NCBI GenBank assembly: GCA_030715135.1
Contig: JAUYVH010000001.1
Location: 124,001-188,000 of the forward strand
Direction: 5' to 3'
Origin: Keguizhuia sedimenti
Lineage (GTDB): Bacteria; Pseudomonadota; Gammaproteobacteria; Burkholderiales; Burkholderiaceae_D
Length of the DNA: 64,000 bases
Positions 38,712 to 49,388 of the stretch are shown here, one piece after another. The notes under the pieces were generated by a model. That model saw nothing but the letters and a program-made list of their open reading frames with translations. It ran no database searches and was not told where the DNA came from. The position numbers were made by a program, and so were the translations under genes. The first letter of the stretch is position 1; the number at the start of each line of letters is the position of its first letter.

Positions 38712-39416
38712 TTATTTTGCATAATCTCTTTGTCCAAAAATTGCCGTGCCTATGCGCACAATGGTTGCGCCTTCCGCAATGGCCGCTTCCATGTCGGCAG
38801 ACATGCCCATCGACAGGGTATCGAGCGCAATGCCTTGCTCACACAACTGTTCGCGCAACGCACGTAACCGGGCGAATGGGCTGCGTTGTTGCGCAAATGT
38901 TTCCGCGGGCTCCGGTATGGCCATCAAACCGCGCAACTTCAAATGCGGCAAAGCGACGACCGCTTTCGCCAATTGCAATACCTGCTCTGGAGTCACACCA
39001 CTTTTAGACGCTTCACCGCTGATGTTGACTTGCAGGCAGATGTTCAGGGGCGGCAGGTGTGCAGGACGCTGTTCGGAAAGGCGCTGCGCGATTTTTTCAC
39101 GGTCCACCGAATGGACCCAGTCAAAGTGCTCTGCAATTGCGCGCGTCTTGTTGCTTTGAATCGGGCCGATGTAATGCCACTCCAGATTTAAATCCGGTGC
39201 AGCCGCCTGCACGGCTGCCATTTTTTCCAAAGCTTCCTGCAGATAATTTTCGCCAAATGCCTGTTGCCCGGCTTGCGCAGCTTCGATGACTGCTTCCGGA
39301 CCAAAGGTCTTGGAAACAGCCAATAACTTTATTTCGTGCAGCTCGCGCGACACATTCTGCGCTGCGATGGCAATACTGCGCTGCACGGCTTGCAAGTTCT
39401 CGGGGATTGTGGACAT
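38712..39416 (-). CDS. YggS-family pyridoxal phosphate homeostasis protein
   Basis: The 234-residue PLP-binding, alanine-racemase-fold protein carries the conserved LLAVSKTFGPEAVIEA (PLP lysine), FGENYLQEALEK, WHYIGPIQSNKTRAI and GLMAIPEPA, plus the SMGMSADMEAAIAEGATIVR motif near the end. It controls free PLP. It is directly upstream of proC, the usual YggS-ProC pairing. Divergent from pilT, with about 100 bp between them. Confidence 0.95.
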   Translation of the reverse strand: MSTIPENLQAVQRSIAIAAQNVSRELHEIKLLAVSKTFGPEAVIEAAQAGQQAFGENYLQEALEKMAAVQAAAPDLNLEWHYIGPIQSNKTRAIAEHFDWVHSVDREKIAQRLSEQRPAHLPPLNICLQVNISGEASKSGVTPEQVLQLAKAVVALPHLKLRGLMAIPEPAETFAQQRSPFARLRALREQLCEQGIALDTLSMGMSADMEAAIAEGATIVRIGTAIFGQRDYAK

Positions 39417-39515
39417 AATCAAATGCCATCAGGCAACAAATATGCTTTCATAAATAGCAATACTGCAAAGTATTGCTTTTTCTGTTTCTGAATTCACGCA
39501 GGCTCAAGATTATAA

Positions 39516-40559
39516 ATGGACATTTCAGAACTCCTCGCTTTTTCGGTCAAGAACAACGCTTCAGACTTGCACTTGTCGTCCGGTCTTCCACCCATGATCC
39601 GCGTGCATGGCGACGTTCGCCGCATCAACCTGCCGCCGATGGAACACAAAGATGTGCATGCGATGATTTACGACATCATGAACGATGGTCAGCGCAAAGC
39701 CTACGAAGAAAACCTGGAATGCGACTTTTCTTTCGCGATTCCCGGCCTGGCACGATTCCGCGTGAACGCATTCAATCAGGACCGTGGCGCTGCCGCCGTT
39801 CTGCGTACCATTCCGTCGAAGATCCTGTCGCTGGAGCAACTGAATGCGCCGAAGATCTTCGCCGATCTGTCTTTGAAGCCGCGCGGGCTTGTCCTGGTGA
39901 CCGGTCCGACCGGATCGGGCAAATCCACCACGCTGGCGGCAATGGTGAACCACATCAATGAAAATGAATACGGCCACATCCTGACTATCGAGGATCCAAT
40001 CGAATTCGTGCATGATTCGAAAAAATGCCTGATCAACCAGCGCGAAGTCGGACCGCATACTCATTCCTTTACTGCCGCATTGCGCTCGGCCTTGCGTGAA
40101 GATCCTGACGTGGTGCTGGTTGGCGAATTACGTGACCTGGAAACCATCCGTCTGGCACTGTCCGCCGCGGAAACCGGCCACCTGGTGTTCGGCACCTTGC
40201 ACACTTCATCCGCCGCCAAGACTATCGACCGTATCATTGACGTGTTCCCGGGCGATGAAAAGGAAATGGTCCGCGCCATGCTGTCCGAATCGCTGCAAGC
40301 CGTTATTTCGCAAACCCTGCTGAAGACCAAGGACGGATCAGGCCGTGTTGCGGCGCATGAAATCATGCTGGGCACGCCGGCGATCCGCAACCTGATTCGC
40401 GAAGCAAAAATTGCTCAGATGTATTCCGCGATCCAGACGGGCGCGAGCATGGGTATGCAAACTCTGGACCACAACCTCACTGAACTGGTCAAGCGCAACA
40501 TCATCTCCACGGCCGCTGCGCGCTCAGCCGCAAAAATCCCGGAAAACTTCCCGGGATAA
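39516..40559 (+). CDS. pilT: Type IV pilus retraction ATPase PilT
   Basis: The 347-residue ATPase powers pilus retraction for twitching. Motifs: N-terminal MDISELLAFSVKNNASDLHL, Walker A GPTGSGKSTTLAAM, Asp box LTIEDPIEFVHDSKKCLI, Walker B DVVLVGELRDLETIRLAL, and His box TGHLVFGTLHTSSAAKTIDR. The AIRNLIREAKIAQM motif needed for PilT function is present. It precedes pilU, separated by a repeat-rich 230-bp spacer. Confidence 0.96.
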   Translation: MDISELLAFSVKNNASDLHLSSGLPPMIRVHGDVRRINLPPMEHKDVHAMIYDIMNDGQRKAYEENLECDFSFAIPGLARFRVNAFNQDRGAAAVLRTIPSKILSLEQLNAPKIFADLSLKPRGLVLVTGPTGSGKSTTLAAMVNHINENEYGHILTIEDPIEFVHDSKKCLINQREVGPHTHSFTAALRSALREDPDVVLVGELRDLETIRLALSAAETGHLVFGTLHTSSAAKTIDRIIDVFPGDEKEMVRAMLSESLQAVISQTLLKTKDGSGRVAAHEIMLGTPAIRNLIREAKIAQMYSAIQTGASMGMQTLDHNLTELVKRNIISTAAARSAAKIPENFPG

Positions 40560-40562
40560 GCG

Positions 40563-40735
40563 CGGTGTTTCGCAACGCATGCGTTGCGCCGCGCGCATCC
40601 GAGCTGCATGCAAGCAGCGAGGTGGGCCGAAGGCAAGACGGAGTTTTGCAAAGCACTGCTTTGCGCCGGCTAAATCCGAGCGGCTTGCAAGCCGCTCGGT
40701 GGGCGGTCGAAAACGGATGCATCGCCGCGCGAATC
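40563..40735. repeat. Tandem palindromic repeat between pilT and pilU
   Basis: Two diverged units of about 75 bp lie head to tail (40563-40638 and 40639-40713), followed by the start of a third. Both contain the frame TTNCGCAACGCA/TTTGCAAAGCA, ATCCGAGC..TGCAAGC and CGGTGGGC..GAA. Each unit has its own palindromes: CGCAACGCATGCGTTGCG in the first, GAGCGGCTTGCAAGCCGCTC in the second, plus GCAAAGCACTGCTTTGC. The RNA would be highly structured. Coding potential is poor. Confidence 0.75.
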
Positions 40736-40791
40736 TAAGGCGAAACGCATAATGTACAGAGCTGAAAGAATCAAATAAAGAAGGGATCAAG

Positions 40792-41927
40792 ATGGAACGC
40801 GATCAAGCCACCAAATTCATGCATGACCTCCTGCGCCTGATGCTCAGCAAAAATGGCTCCGACCTGTTCATCACCGCCGACTTTCCGCCGGCATTCAAGA
40901 TCGACGGCAAGATGACTCCTGTGTCGAACCAACCCCTGACGCCGACACATACAGTGGAACTGGCGCGTGCGATCATGAGCGATAAGCAGGCTGCCGAATT
41001 CGAGGCTACCAAGGAATGCAATTTTGCGATCAGCCCGGGCGGCCTTGGACGTTTCCGCGTCTCTGCTTTTGTGCAGCAAGGCAGGGTCGGAATGGTGCTG
41101 CGTACGATCACCACCACAATTCCGACGCTGGAAGAACTTGGCGTGCCGGAAGTTCTGAAGGATGTAGCCCTGACCAAGCGCGGCCTGGTCATCATGGTCG
41201 GCGCAACCGGCTCTGGCAAATCAACGACGCTTGCCGGCATGGTCGGCTACCGCAATGAAAACAGCTACGGACATATCATCACGATTGAAGATCCGGTTGA
41301 GTATGTCCATCCTCACAAGAACTGCATCATTACGCAGCGCGAAGTCGGCGTCGATACCGAAGACTGGGGTGCTGCACTGAAAAACACCTTGCGCCAGGCT
41401 CCGGACGTCATCCTGATCGGCGAGATCCGTGACCGCGAGACCATGGACTATGCGATTGCCTTTGCCGAAACCGGGCATCTGTGTCTGGCGACCATGCATG
41501 CAAACAGTTCCAACCAGGCGCTGGACCGTATCATCAACTTCTTCCCGGAAGAGCGCCGCGCACAATTGCTGATGGATTTGTCGCTCAATCTGAAAGCTAT
41601 GATCTCGCAGCGCCTGATTCCGCTGCGCGATACCAAAGGCCGCTGCGCCGCGGTGGAAGTCATGCTTAATTCACCGCTGATTTCCGACCTGATCTTCAAG
41701 GGTGACGTGCACGAGATCAAGGAAATCATGAAGAAGTCGCGCGAACTCGGCATGCAGACCTTTGACCAGGCGCTGTTCGACTTGTACGAATCAGACAAGA
41801 TCTCCTACGAAGACGCCTTGCGCAACGCGGACTCGGTCAACGACTTGCGCTTGTCGATCAAGCTCAAAGGCAAGGACTCCAAGCAGCGTGATTTTGCTGC
41901 CGGCACGGCACACCTGGGCATCGTCTG

Positions 41928-41928
<1 letters not shown>
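40792..41928 (+). CDS. pilU: Type IV pilus retraction accessory ATPase PilU
   Basis: The 378-residue PilT paralogue supports retraction together with PilT. Walker A GATGSGKSTTLAGM, TIEDPVEYVHPHKNCIITQR, DVILIGEIRDRETMDYAI and AETGHLCLATMHANSSNQALDR are intact. The start has an AAGAAGGGATC ribosome site. The stop overlaps the ATG of the glutathione peroxidase gene (TGATG), implying cotranslation. Confidence 0.95.
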
Positions 41929-42419
<491 letters not shown>

Positions 42420-42468
42420 ATGAATTGCACATCAGAAGAGAGCGTTTTAAAAAATACTGCCGAACAAC

Positions 42469-42500
42469 AAAAAGACCTTGCCCTGCTGCAAGGTCTTTTT
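42469..42500. terminator. Bidirectional terminator after the glutathione peroxidase gene
   Basis: AAAAAGACCTTGC pairs with GCAAGGTCTTTTT around CCTGCT. Both ends are A/T runs, so it ends the plus-strand pilU-gpx transcript and the minus-strand small-protein transcript just downstream. Confidence 0.92.
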
Positions 42501-42526
42501 GTTTATATGTGACTTTTTATAGAATC

Positions 42527-42628
42527 TTACATCCCTCTTCGTTTCGCAACGAAACGTTTCCCCGCGTAACGATTCTGGACTTTTTTCCAAAGATAACCAG
42601 CAACAGCCAGCATGATCATTTTTCTCAT
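42527..42628 (-). CDS. Very small protein, 33 residues, hydrophobic N-terminus and basic tail
   Basis: The ATG at 42628 is preceded by GGAGGATGCA, a perfect Shine-Dalgarno sequence at good spacing (GGAGG). The product begins MRKMIMLAVAGYLWKKVQNR and ends AGKRFVAKRRGM, with TAA at 42527-42529. The first half could insert in the membrane; the rest carries many Lys/Arg residues. It lies between gpx and the cobalamin adenosyltransferase gene and shares the bidirectional terminator with gpx. Function unknown, but gene status is better supported than for a chance frame of this size. Confidence 0.6.
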   Translation of the reverse strand: MRKMIMLAVAGYLWKKVQNRYAGKRFVAKRRGM

Positions 42629-42818
42629 TGCATCCTCCAATTCGGATTGGACAGCGCAGCATTCAACGCTGCAATAAATTTCTCGACATAGGCACCGGAC
42701 CGCTGGAGCGCATACAATTCTGACATGCGCCGTTTTTAAAGGTTCTGTGGTTTCGGCTCACAGATCTGGCAATGCCGGGGCTCTTCTTTTCGAATCACCT
42801 AAAATTCATTTCAAGCTT

Positions 42819-43376
42819 ATGGGTAACCGCCTCACTAAAATTGCAACCCGCACCGGCGACGACGGCACGACAGGATTGGGCGATGGCAGCCGCGTCGCAA
42901 AAGACAGCGCACGCGTGCATGCGCTCGGAGAGGTGGACGAGCTCAACTCTCATCTCGGGCTTCTGGTTTGTGAAGAAATGCCCACTGAGATGCGAGAGGA
43001 TCTTATTGCCATACAGCACGACTTGTTTGATTTCGGCGGGGAACTGAGTATCCCGGGTTACGCGATGATTGCCGAATCGCATGTTGCCAGGCTGGATAAG
43101 CTACTGGAAAAATATAATGCAGAACTACCAGCGCTGAAAGAATTCATCCTGCCCGGTGGATCACGCGCTGCTGCGCAAGCCCACATCTGTCGCACGGTCT
43201 GCCGGCGCGCGGAACGCAGCGTAATCGCGCTAGGAAAAACCGAAGTGCTTCAAGCTCAACTGCGGCAGTATTTGAACCGACTGTCGGATTTGTTATTTGT
43301 GCTGTCGCGGGTACTTAATCGCCATGCCGGCATGGACGACGTTCTATGGAGCAGGACAAGGCAACCGAAGGATTGA
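42819..43376 (+). CDS. Cob(I)alamin adenosyltransferase, PduO type
   Basis: The 185-residue ATP:corrinoid adenosyltransferase has KIATRTGDDGTTGLGDGSRV (ATP-binding), EVDELNSHLGL and the C-terminal AEILRRYLNRLSD-like RQYLNRLSDLLFVLSRVLNR segment. It makes adenosylcobalamin. ATG 42819 gives MGNRLTKIATRTGDDG, the family start; 24 upstream codons are open. It stands alone here, with no cobalamin synthesis gene next to it. Confidence 0.93.
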   Translation: MGNRLTKIATRTGDDGTTGLGDGSRVAKDSARVHALGEVDELNSHLGLLVCEEMPTEMREDLIAIQHDLFDFGGELSIPGYAMIAESHVARLDKLLEKYNAELPALKEFILPGGSRAAAQAHICRTVCRRAERSVIALGKTEVLQAQLRQYLNRLSDLLFVLSRVLNRHAGMDDVLWSRTRQPKD

Positions 43377-43509
43377 CAAGACCAAGCCGCAGCACCACTT
43401 CATTTTCGGCAATTCCCGTCACCCCTCTCTGCAACACGACCGCAGCACCATGCGAGGGTATTTAATTATCCGAAGAGGCTAATTAATCAGCCAAAGGGGA
43501 AGGACATAA

Positions 43510-45948
43510 TCAGGCAACAAGCTTATCGTTCCTGCTCAAGAAAACAGCGAGTGAGGCGGCGGTCACTGGCTTCAGCACATAATGATCGAATCCGGCGGAC
43601 AGGGCATCTTTACCAATTTGCTCGTGACCATATCCGGTAACGGCGATCAGCAGGCTATGGGCGGTTTCCGGCTGCGATCGGAGTCGCTGCGCCAGTTCGA
43701 TGCCATCCATGCCAGGCAGTCCGATGTCGAGCATACAGACATCCGGCACATCTTTGCGCGAGCGCTCAAGCGCGCGCAGCGAATCGTTCTCGACCATTAC
43801 TTCATGTCCTAATATCCTGAGCATGCCGGCAAGGGTCTCCGCAGCATCCTGGTTATCGTCTACAACAAGGATGCGCTGCCGCCCTACCTTTTTTTCCTGG
43901 TAGGGCCTGCCAATCGAGTTTTCAGTTCGATGATTCGCTATCTCCAGACCGGATATGACAGGCAGCCACACTGTGAAAACACTGCCCTTGCCCGGCCCTT
44001 CGCTGGCGCATGCCACCCTTCCGCCATGCAGCTCGACTAATGTCTTAACAAGTGCGAGCCCCAAACCCAAGCCACCCGAAGATCGATCGGAAGTCCGTTC
44101 CGCCTGGGTGAACAATTCGAATACATGATTGACCAGAGCAGGCGCGATGCCTATGCCGTTGTCCGTAATGCTCAATATCACTGCATTCGCCTGCACGCTG
44201 CTCTTCAGCACGATGCTACCGCCATCAGGCGTGTATTTGGCAGCGTTATTGAGCAAATTGGCAACGACTTGTATAAGTCGTTTTTTATCTCCGAACACAT
44301 GCATTGCCTCACTGGAGAATTGTATGTCCAGATGATGACGCCTTGACCGGATGATTGGCTCGGCCTGCTCCACGGCTGCCTCTACAACACTCCTGATATC
44401 CAGGACGGACTTATCAAGCTTAATGAGGCCAGTCGTCACGCGCGACACGTCAAGCAGATCATTGACAAGGTTGACCATATGGTCTACCTTGTCAATGATC
44501 TTGCTATTTTGGCGCACGATACCTTCATTTAATTCTGTCATCTGCAACAGCTCGGCGGCCGCACTGATGGGCGCAAGAGGATTCCTTAGCTCATGCGCCA
44601 ATGTGGCAAGAAATTCATCCTTGCGGCGATCCGCATCTCTCAGCTGCTCCTCGATGTTTTTACGTTCGGTGATGTCATTGAATACGCCAACTATCTTCTC
44701 CCAGGTGCCGCTCGGTCCCTTTTCGCACGTTCCCATGCTGACGATATAGCGGATTCCGCCGTTGGGCAGAGCAATTCGAAACTCGTTATGAAATTTGCCA
44801 TCGCCTTGCATCGCCGCATGCATCTCGGCGACGATGCGCTCATGGTCCTCCGGGAGAATGCGCCTAGAATAATCTGCAGCAACATTACCCTCGTCTGCAG
44901 AAAACTCAAACATTTCCTTGGTCCTTGGCGAGCAATGCATTTGATTGGTAGCGAAATTGCATTCGTAAGTGCCCAGTCTCGCAATATTCAATGCATTTTC
45001 CGAACGCGTTTGGCTTTGGCGCAGCAAGTCCTCGGCTTTTCTGCGTGCAGTGACATCATGGAATACCATGACGGCACCAATTATGGTTCCCTCTTTGCCC
45101 CTGATAGGAGCGCTTGAGCTTTCGATTTCGAATTGCTTACCGTCTGTTTTCCGGATCAGTACCGAATAGCTTTTCGGTGAGTCCGTCGCACTGGATGAGA
45201 GCGAATTGATGATGTCGTTCAGCGGAGTTTTTCCATCATTTGAATTGCTTACATTAAAGATCTGATTGACCTCCATCCCCTTGGCTTGCGCGGTTTTCCA
45301 TCCGGTCAGATATTCCGCAATCGGATTTAAGTATTCCACACGCATCGTTTCATCGGTTGTAATGACTGCTTCACCGATTGATTGAAGCGTGACCAGCGCA
45401 CGCTCTTTCTCTTCCTCAAGATTGCCCAAAGCGAATCCTATCGCTCGTAAAGGCATTCTGCGCAAGGGAAACGCAATAATAAATGCGAGCAAGAAGCCGC
45501 CGATTGCCACGATAAAGGTTTGAACCAGAAGACCTCTGAGCGAACGCTCGACCCTGTAATAGCCGATTTGAGTATCACCCATGAAAATCGGCATATCCTC
45601 GGCGATTACCGGCAGTGCAACCATTCTGAAAGGCACTTTTACGATGACATTGCGATTGAGGTCCAAAATACTATGCCCGGTCTCATCATCGTCGTCCTGC
45701 GGCGCATTATTTTTGATCAGGTCCAGAAGATTCCGCATCCTGTGCGGCCAGATATCCGGATCTGCCTCAATGGATCTATTTACGGTCGCACTCTGGACTT
45801 CGGCCCACGCAGTTACCTCTTTTTTCTCTCCGAAATAATCCTCAAGAAAGTATGCTCCGGGTAAGGCAAACGCTACCGCAACTGCAATCGCAAAATAAAA
45901 AATATTGATAGATTTCGCAATGTCGTGACCGGTCTTTTTTTCTCTCAT
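43510..45948 (-). CDS. Hybrid sensor histidine kinase with PAS domains and receiver
   Basis: The 812-residue protein has an N-terminal membrane helix (IFYFAIAVAVAFALPGAYF), a periplasmic loop of about 100 residues and a second helix (about 138-160). Two PAS domains follow (the first near 185-300, with LQSIGEAVITTDE; the second near 315-440, with LGTYECNFATNQMHCSPRTK). HisKA: DEFLATLAHELRNPLAPISA. HATPase with NLLNNAAKYTPDGG, DNGIGIAP and GGLGLGLALVK. C-terminal receiver with ILVVDDNQDAAETLAGML and LDIGLPGMDG. All catalytic boxes look intact. No obvious partner gene is adjacent. Signal unknown. Confidence 0.92.
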   Translation of the reverse strand: MREKKTGHDIAKSINIFYFAIAVAVAFALPGAYFLEDYFGEKKEVTAWAEVQSATVNRSIEADPDIWPHRMRNLLDLIKNNAPQDDDDETGHSILDLNRNVIVKVPFRMVALPVIAEDMPIFMGDTQIGYYRVERSLRGLLVQTFIVAIGGFLLAFIIAFPLRRMPLRAIGFALGNLEEEKERALVTLQSIGEAVITTDETMRVEYLNPIAEYLTGWKTAQAKGMEVNQIFNVSNSNDGKTPLNDIINSLSSSATDSPKSYSVLIRKTDGKQFEIESSSAPIRGKEGTIIGAVMVFHDVTARRKAEDLLRQSQTRSENALNIARLGTYECNFATNQMHCSPRTKEMFEFSADEGNVAADYSRRILPEDHERIVAEMHAAMQGDGKFHNEFRIALPNGGIRYIVSMGTCEKGPSGTWEKIVGVFNDITERKNIEEQLRDADRRKDEFLATLAHELRNPLAPISAAAELLQMTELNEGIVRQNSKIIDKVDHMVNLVNDLLDVSRVTTGLIKLDKSVLDIRSVVEAAVEQAEPIIRSRRHHLDIQFSSEAMHVFGDKKRLIQVVANLLNNAAKYTPDGGSIVLKSSVQANAVILSITDNGIGIAPALVNHVFELFTQAERTSDRSSGGLGLGLALVKTLVELHGGRVACASEGPGKGSVFTVWLPVISGLEIANHRTENSIGRPYQEKKVGRQRILVVDDNQDAAETLAGMLRILGHEVMVENDSLRALERSRKDVPDVCMLDIGLPGMDGIELAQRLRSQPETAHSLLIAVTGYGHEQIGKDALSAGFDHYVLKPVTAASLAVFLSRNDKLVA

Positions 45949-46593
45949 TTATCAATCTGTTTTAGTTTACTTGGTTGAACAGCCTTTATTCGGCTATTCA
46001 AGTGCTGAGACCACCCCCTTACTCCACAAGACCGCTGGCTGTGCAAGATTGGATCATCGAAGCCGCTATACATTAGCGCTCGGTACGACTATTGCATTTT
46101 GAATTCGTTCCAGCAGAAATCCCCTATTTTCTTTTTTGGCATTGCAGGACCGATTGGCGAGCCGTACGATCCGCATTTGTCCGTAGGTTCGGTCAAGAGT
46201 TGATTTGCCACACCCGTAAAATCGTATTCCTGCAAAAACGAAAGGCTGCAGAGAGTCCGAGCAAATCAACTTGATACAGCGAGAAGGTAGAAATATGCGT
46301 TAATCCGTATTGTTTCTGCACGGAAATTCCAGCATGCAAAAATACCGGTTTTTACAATTTTTTATAATAAAAGCAGCATCTTGATACCGCCCGGCTCAGT
46401 CGCTGTTTTTAAACCGCTTCTTATAAGAGCACTTCGGTTGCCAATTCAATGTTTGGATACTTATACATGGGAAAACATACCGCCCAGTGATTGATGCGGC
46501 ATACGGCTTCCTTTAGAAACAATAAGGGTATCTGCGAGCATGACAAGCCCACGAAGAACGTTTTTTTCGACCAATAATTACCATCGTCCGCAC
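45949..46593. other. 645-bp region with no recognisable gene
   Basis: AT-rich, between the hybrid kinase (minus) and folE2 (minus). A frame on the minus strand at 46066-46269 exists but shows no ribosome site or family match. It must hold the promoter of the hybrid kinase. Confidence 0.45.
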
Positions 46594-46624
46594 AATAAAA
46601 AAGCGACGCCTGAGCGTCGCTTTC
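46594..46624 (-). terminator. Intrinsic terminator after folE2
   Basis: On the minus strand AAAGCGACGC-TCAG-GCGTCGCTTT is followed by a T-run (TTTTATT). It ends the xseB-ispA-dxs-folE2 transcript. Confidence 0.92.
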
Positions 46625-46650
46625 CGGGCCTGTCGATGGAAGAAGCGGAA

Positions 46651-47457
46651 TTACTTTGTCCGCTTGTCGAACTCGATCAAGGCATATGCCGAATGGTTAT
46701 GAATTGACTCGAAATTTTCCGCCTCCAGCGTGTAGGCGGCAATCCGGCCATCGGCATTGAGCATGCCGGCGACATCGCGCACCAGGTCTTCCACGAACTT
46801 CGGGTTGTCATAAGCGCGTTCAGTGACGTATTTCTCGTCCGGGCGCTTGAGCAATCCATATAGCTCACAAGATGCCTGCGCCTCAATGTTGGCAATCAGT
46901 TCATCAATCGGCAACTCATCGGTCAATAGAGCATTGACCGTAATATGCGAGCGCTGGTTGTGCGCGCCGTATTCGGAAATTTTCTTGGAGCACGGGCACA
47001 GGCTCGTGACCGGTACCATGACCTTGAGCGTTATGTCGAGTTTGCCGCCATTGATTTCACCGGTCAGGCCGACTTCATAATCCATCAGGCTTTCCACGCC
47101 GGATACCGGAGCAGTCTTATTGATGAAATAAGGGAAGGTCAGTTCGATACGGCCATTGTCCGCTTCCAGAAGCTGAATCATTCTGTGCATCAGTTTGCCG
47201 AAAGATGTCACGTCCAGAGGCGTGCGGTTGTCCTCAAGCAATGCAATGAAGCGCGACATGTGCGTGCCCTTTTTATCTTCGGGCAGATGCACATACATGT
47301 TCCAGCTACCTACCGTAGGCAACTGACCAGCCGCGGTCTTGACCACGATGGGATAGCGCACGCCCTTGACGCCGACACGCTGGATCGCAATGCGCCGCGT
47401 ATCGGGCGTGCTTTGCACGTCGGGCATGGTGGTCAGGTTGAGATCGCGGGTATTCAT
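46651..47457 (-). CDS. folE2: GTP cyclohydrolase FolE2 (type IB)
   Basis: The 268-residue enzyme opens GTP to dihydroneopterin triphosphate, the first step of folate synthesis, using a metal that need not be zinc. Motifs: [26 protein letters not shown]-like [18 protein letters not shown] and [20 protein letters not shown] (metal-binding Cys and catalytic Glu/His region). ATG 47457 ([14 protein letters not shown]) matches the family. A second ATG at 47496 gives another MNTRD and would add 13 residues. Last gene of the dxs operon. Confidence 0.93.
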   Translation of the reverse strand: MNTRDLNLTTMPDVQSTPDTRRIAIQRVGVKGVRYPIVVKTAAGQLPTVGSWNMYVHLPEDKKGTHMSRFIALLEDNRTPLDVTSFGKLMHRMIQLLEADNGRIELTFPYFINKTAPVSGVESLMDYEVGLTGEINGGKLDITLKVMVPVTSLCPCSKKISEYGAHNQRSHITVNALLTDELPIDELIANIEAQASCELYGLLKRPDEKYVTERAYDNPKFVEDLVRDVAGMLNADGRIAAYTLEAENFESIHNHSAYALIEFDKRTK

Positions 47458-47506
47458 ACGGTACCTATCAAAATGCGGGACATCCCGCGTGTTCATTAAT
47501 TTTTGG

Positions 47507-49387
47507 TTAGTTGTTGACGACCAGCCTTGGTTCGCCTTTGTCGAATCGCTTGCGGATCGAAGCAGCAATGCCGGCAGCATCCAGTCCGCACAAGGCCAAT
47601 AACTGGCTCACATCGCCATGATCGATAAATTTGTCCGGCAAGCCCAAATGCAAGAGCGGCTTGACGATTCCTTCTGCTGCCAGTGCTTCGGCCACGGCAG
47701 CGCCGGCGCCGCCCATGACCGAGCCTTCCTCGACGGTGACGATTGCATCATGCGAAGCTGCCAATTGCTTCACCAGCGCCACGTCGAGCGGCTTGATAAA
47801 GCGCATATTGGCAACCGTCGCATTCAATTCCTTGCCTGCGGCCAGGCTGGGAGCCAGCATGGTGCCGAATGCCAGAATGGCAATGCCTTTTCCGGCATGC
47901 CGGACTTCGCCGGTACCAAGCGGTATCGGCTTCAGAATCGGCTCAACTGTTGCGCCGATTCCCGCGCCGCGCGGATAACGCACCGCAGCGGGTCCATTGT
48001 AGTGGAAAGCGGTGGTCAGCATCTGACGGCACTCGTTTTCATCCGAAGCGGCCATGATGACCATGTTGGGAATACAGCGCAAAAACGCCATGTCGTAATT
48101 GCCGGCATGGGTCGCGCCATCGGCGCCGACCAGACCTGCGCGGTCCAGCGCAAAGGTCACATCCAGATTTTGCAACGCAACGTCATGGATCAGCTGATCG
48201 TAGCCCCGCTGCAGGAAGGTCGAGTAAATCGCGACCACCGGCTTCATGCCTTCACATGCCATGCCGGCTGCGAAAGTCACTGCATGCTGTTCGGCGATGC
48301 CGACATCGTAATAGCGGTTCGGAAAGCGGCGCTCGAATTCGACCATGCCTGAACCTTCGCGCATGGCGGGTGTAATGCCGACCAGGCGCTTGTCTTGCGC
48401 AGCCATGTCGCACAGCCAGTCGCCGAATACCTGAGTATAGGTTTTCTTGCTGCTGACTGCGGGCTTGATGCCTTCGGCCGGATTGAACTTGCCGGGGCCG
48501 TGGTAAAGGACCGGATCGGCTTCCGCCAACTTGTAGCCCTGCCCTTTCTTGGTGACCACATGCAGAAATTGCGGGCCTTTCAGATGCTTGAGATTCTGCA
48601 GCGTCGGCACCAGCGCATCGAGGTCGTGCCCGTCGATCGGGCCGATATAGTTAAAGCCGAATTCCTCGAACATAGTCGCCGGCATCACCATGCCCTTGGC
48701 ATGTTCTTCCAGGCGCTTGGCCAGTTCCAGCATGGGTCCCGGCAGCACGCTCTTGCCGACATTCTTCGCAGCGGCGTAAAAACGACCGGACAAGAGACGC
48801 GCCAGATAGCGATTCAATGCGCCGACTGGCGGCGAGATCGACATGTCGTTGTCATTCAGGACCACCAGCAGATTAATGTCGTCATACACGCCGGCATTGT
48901 TCAGGGCTTCGAAGGCCATGCCTGCGGTCATCGCGCCGTCGCCGATCACCGCGACCGCATGGCGGTCTTCGCCCTTGGTTCTGGCGGCCAGAGCCATGCC
49001 AAGCGCCGCAGAGATCGAAGTGGAAGAATGCGCAGTGCCGAAGGTGTCGTATTCGCTTTCATCGCGCCGAGGAAAACCGGAAATGCCGTCCAGCTGGCGC
49101 AGCGAGTGCATGCGCTCGCGCCGTCCTGTCAGAATCTTGTGCGGATAGGTCTGATGGCCGACATCCCAGATGATGCGGTCTTCCGGCGTATTGAAGACAT
49201 AATGCAGCGCAATCGTCAGCTCGATCGTACCGAGATTGGACGATAAATGGCCGCCGGTCTGCGACACGGAATCGAGCACGAAGCTGCGCAGTTCATCTGC
49301 CAGAGGTTTTAACTGCGCGCGCGACAGCTTGCGCAAATCCGCCGGGTCGTCAATCTTGTTCAGCAAGTCCATACTTTGCATCTGCAT
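47507..49387 (-). CDS. dxs: 1-deoxy-D-xylulose-5-phosphate synthase
   Basis: The 626-residue thiamine diphosphate enzyme makes DXP from pyruvate and glyceraldehyde-3-phosphate, the first step of the MEP isoprenoid pathway. [18 protein letters not shown], the ThDP-binding [20 protein letters not shown] and the transketolase-type [15 protein letters not shown] are complete. It starts one base after the ispA stop, so translational coupling is likely. Upstream GGAAAG serves as ribosome site. Confidence 0.97.
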   Translation of the reverse strand: MQMQSMDLLNKIDDPADLRKLSRAQLKPLADELRSFVLDSVSQTGGHLSSNLGTIELTIALHYVFNTPEDRIIWDVGHQTYPHKILTGRRERMHSLRQLDGISGFPRRDESEYDTFGTAHSSTSISAALGMALAARTKGEDRHAVAVIGDGAMTAGMAFEALNNAGVYDDINLLVVLNDNDMSISPPVGALNRYLARLLSGRFYAAAKNVGKSVLPGPMLELAKRLEEHAKGMVMPATMFEEFGFNYIGPIDGHDLDALVPTLQNLKHLKGPQFLHVVTKKGQGYKLAEADPVLYHGPGKFNPAEGIKPAVSSKKTYTQVFGDWLCDMAAQDKRLVGITPAMREGSGMVEFERRFPNRYYDVGIAEQHAVTFAAGMACEGMKPVVAIYSTFLQRGYDQLIHDVALQNLDVTFALDRAGLVGADGATHAGNYDMAFLRCIPNMVIMAASDENECRQMLTTAFHYNGPAAVRYPRGAGIGATVEPILKPIPLGTGEVRHAGKGIAILAFGTMLAPSLAAGKELNATVANMRFIKPLDVALVKQLAASHDAIVTVEEGSVMGGAGAAVAEALAAEGIVKPLLHLGLPDKFIDHGDVSQLLALCGLDAAGIAASIRKRFDKGEPRLVVNN

Positions 49388-49388
49388 A

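Noticed and set aside
40563-40735. CRISPR-like array between pilT and pilU
   Set aside because: Units are about 75 bp, only two or three copies, imperfect and palindromic throughout, with no uniform spacers and no cas genes nearby.
46066-46269. 67-codon minus-strand frame
   Set aside because: No recognisable family or ribosome site in an AT-rich intergenic region.
47475-47488. Terminator between dxs and folE2
   Set aside because: GCGGGACATCCCGC has a six-base stem with a two-base loop and only a short T-run, and the two genes are in one operon; it is too weak and too tight for a terminator.
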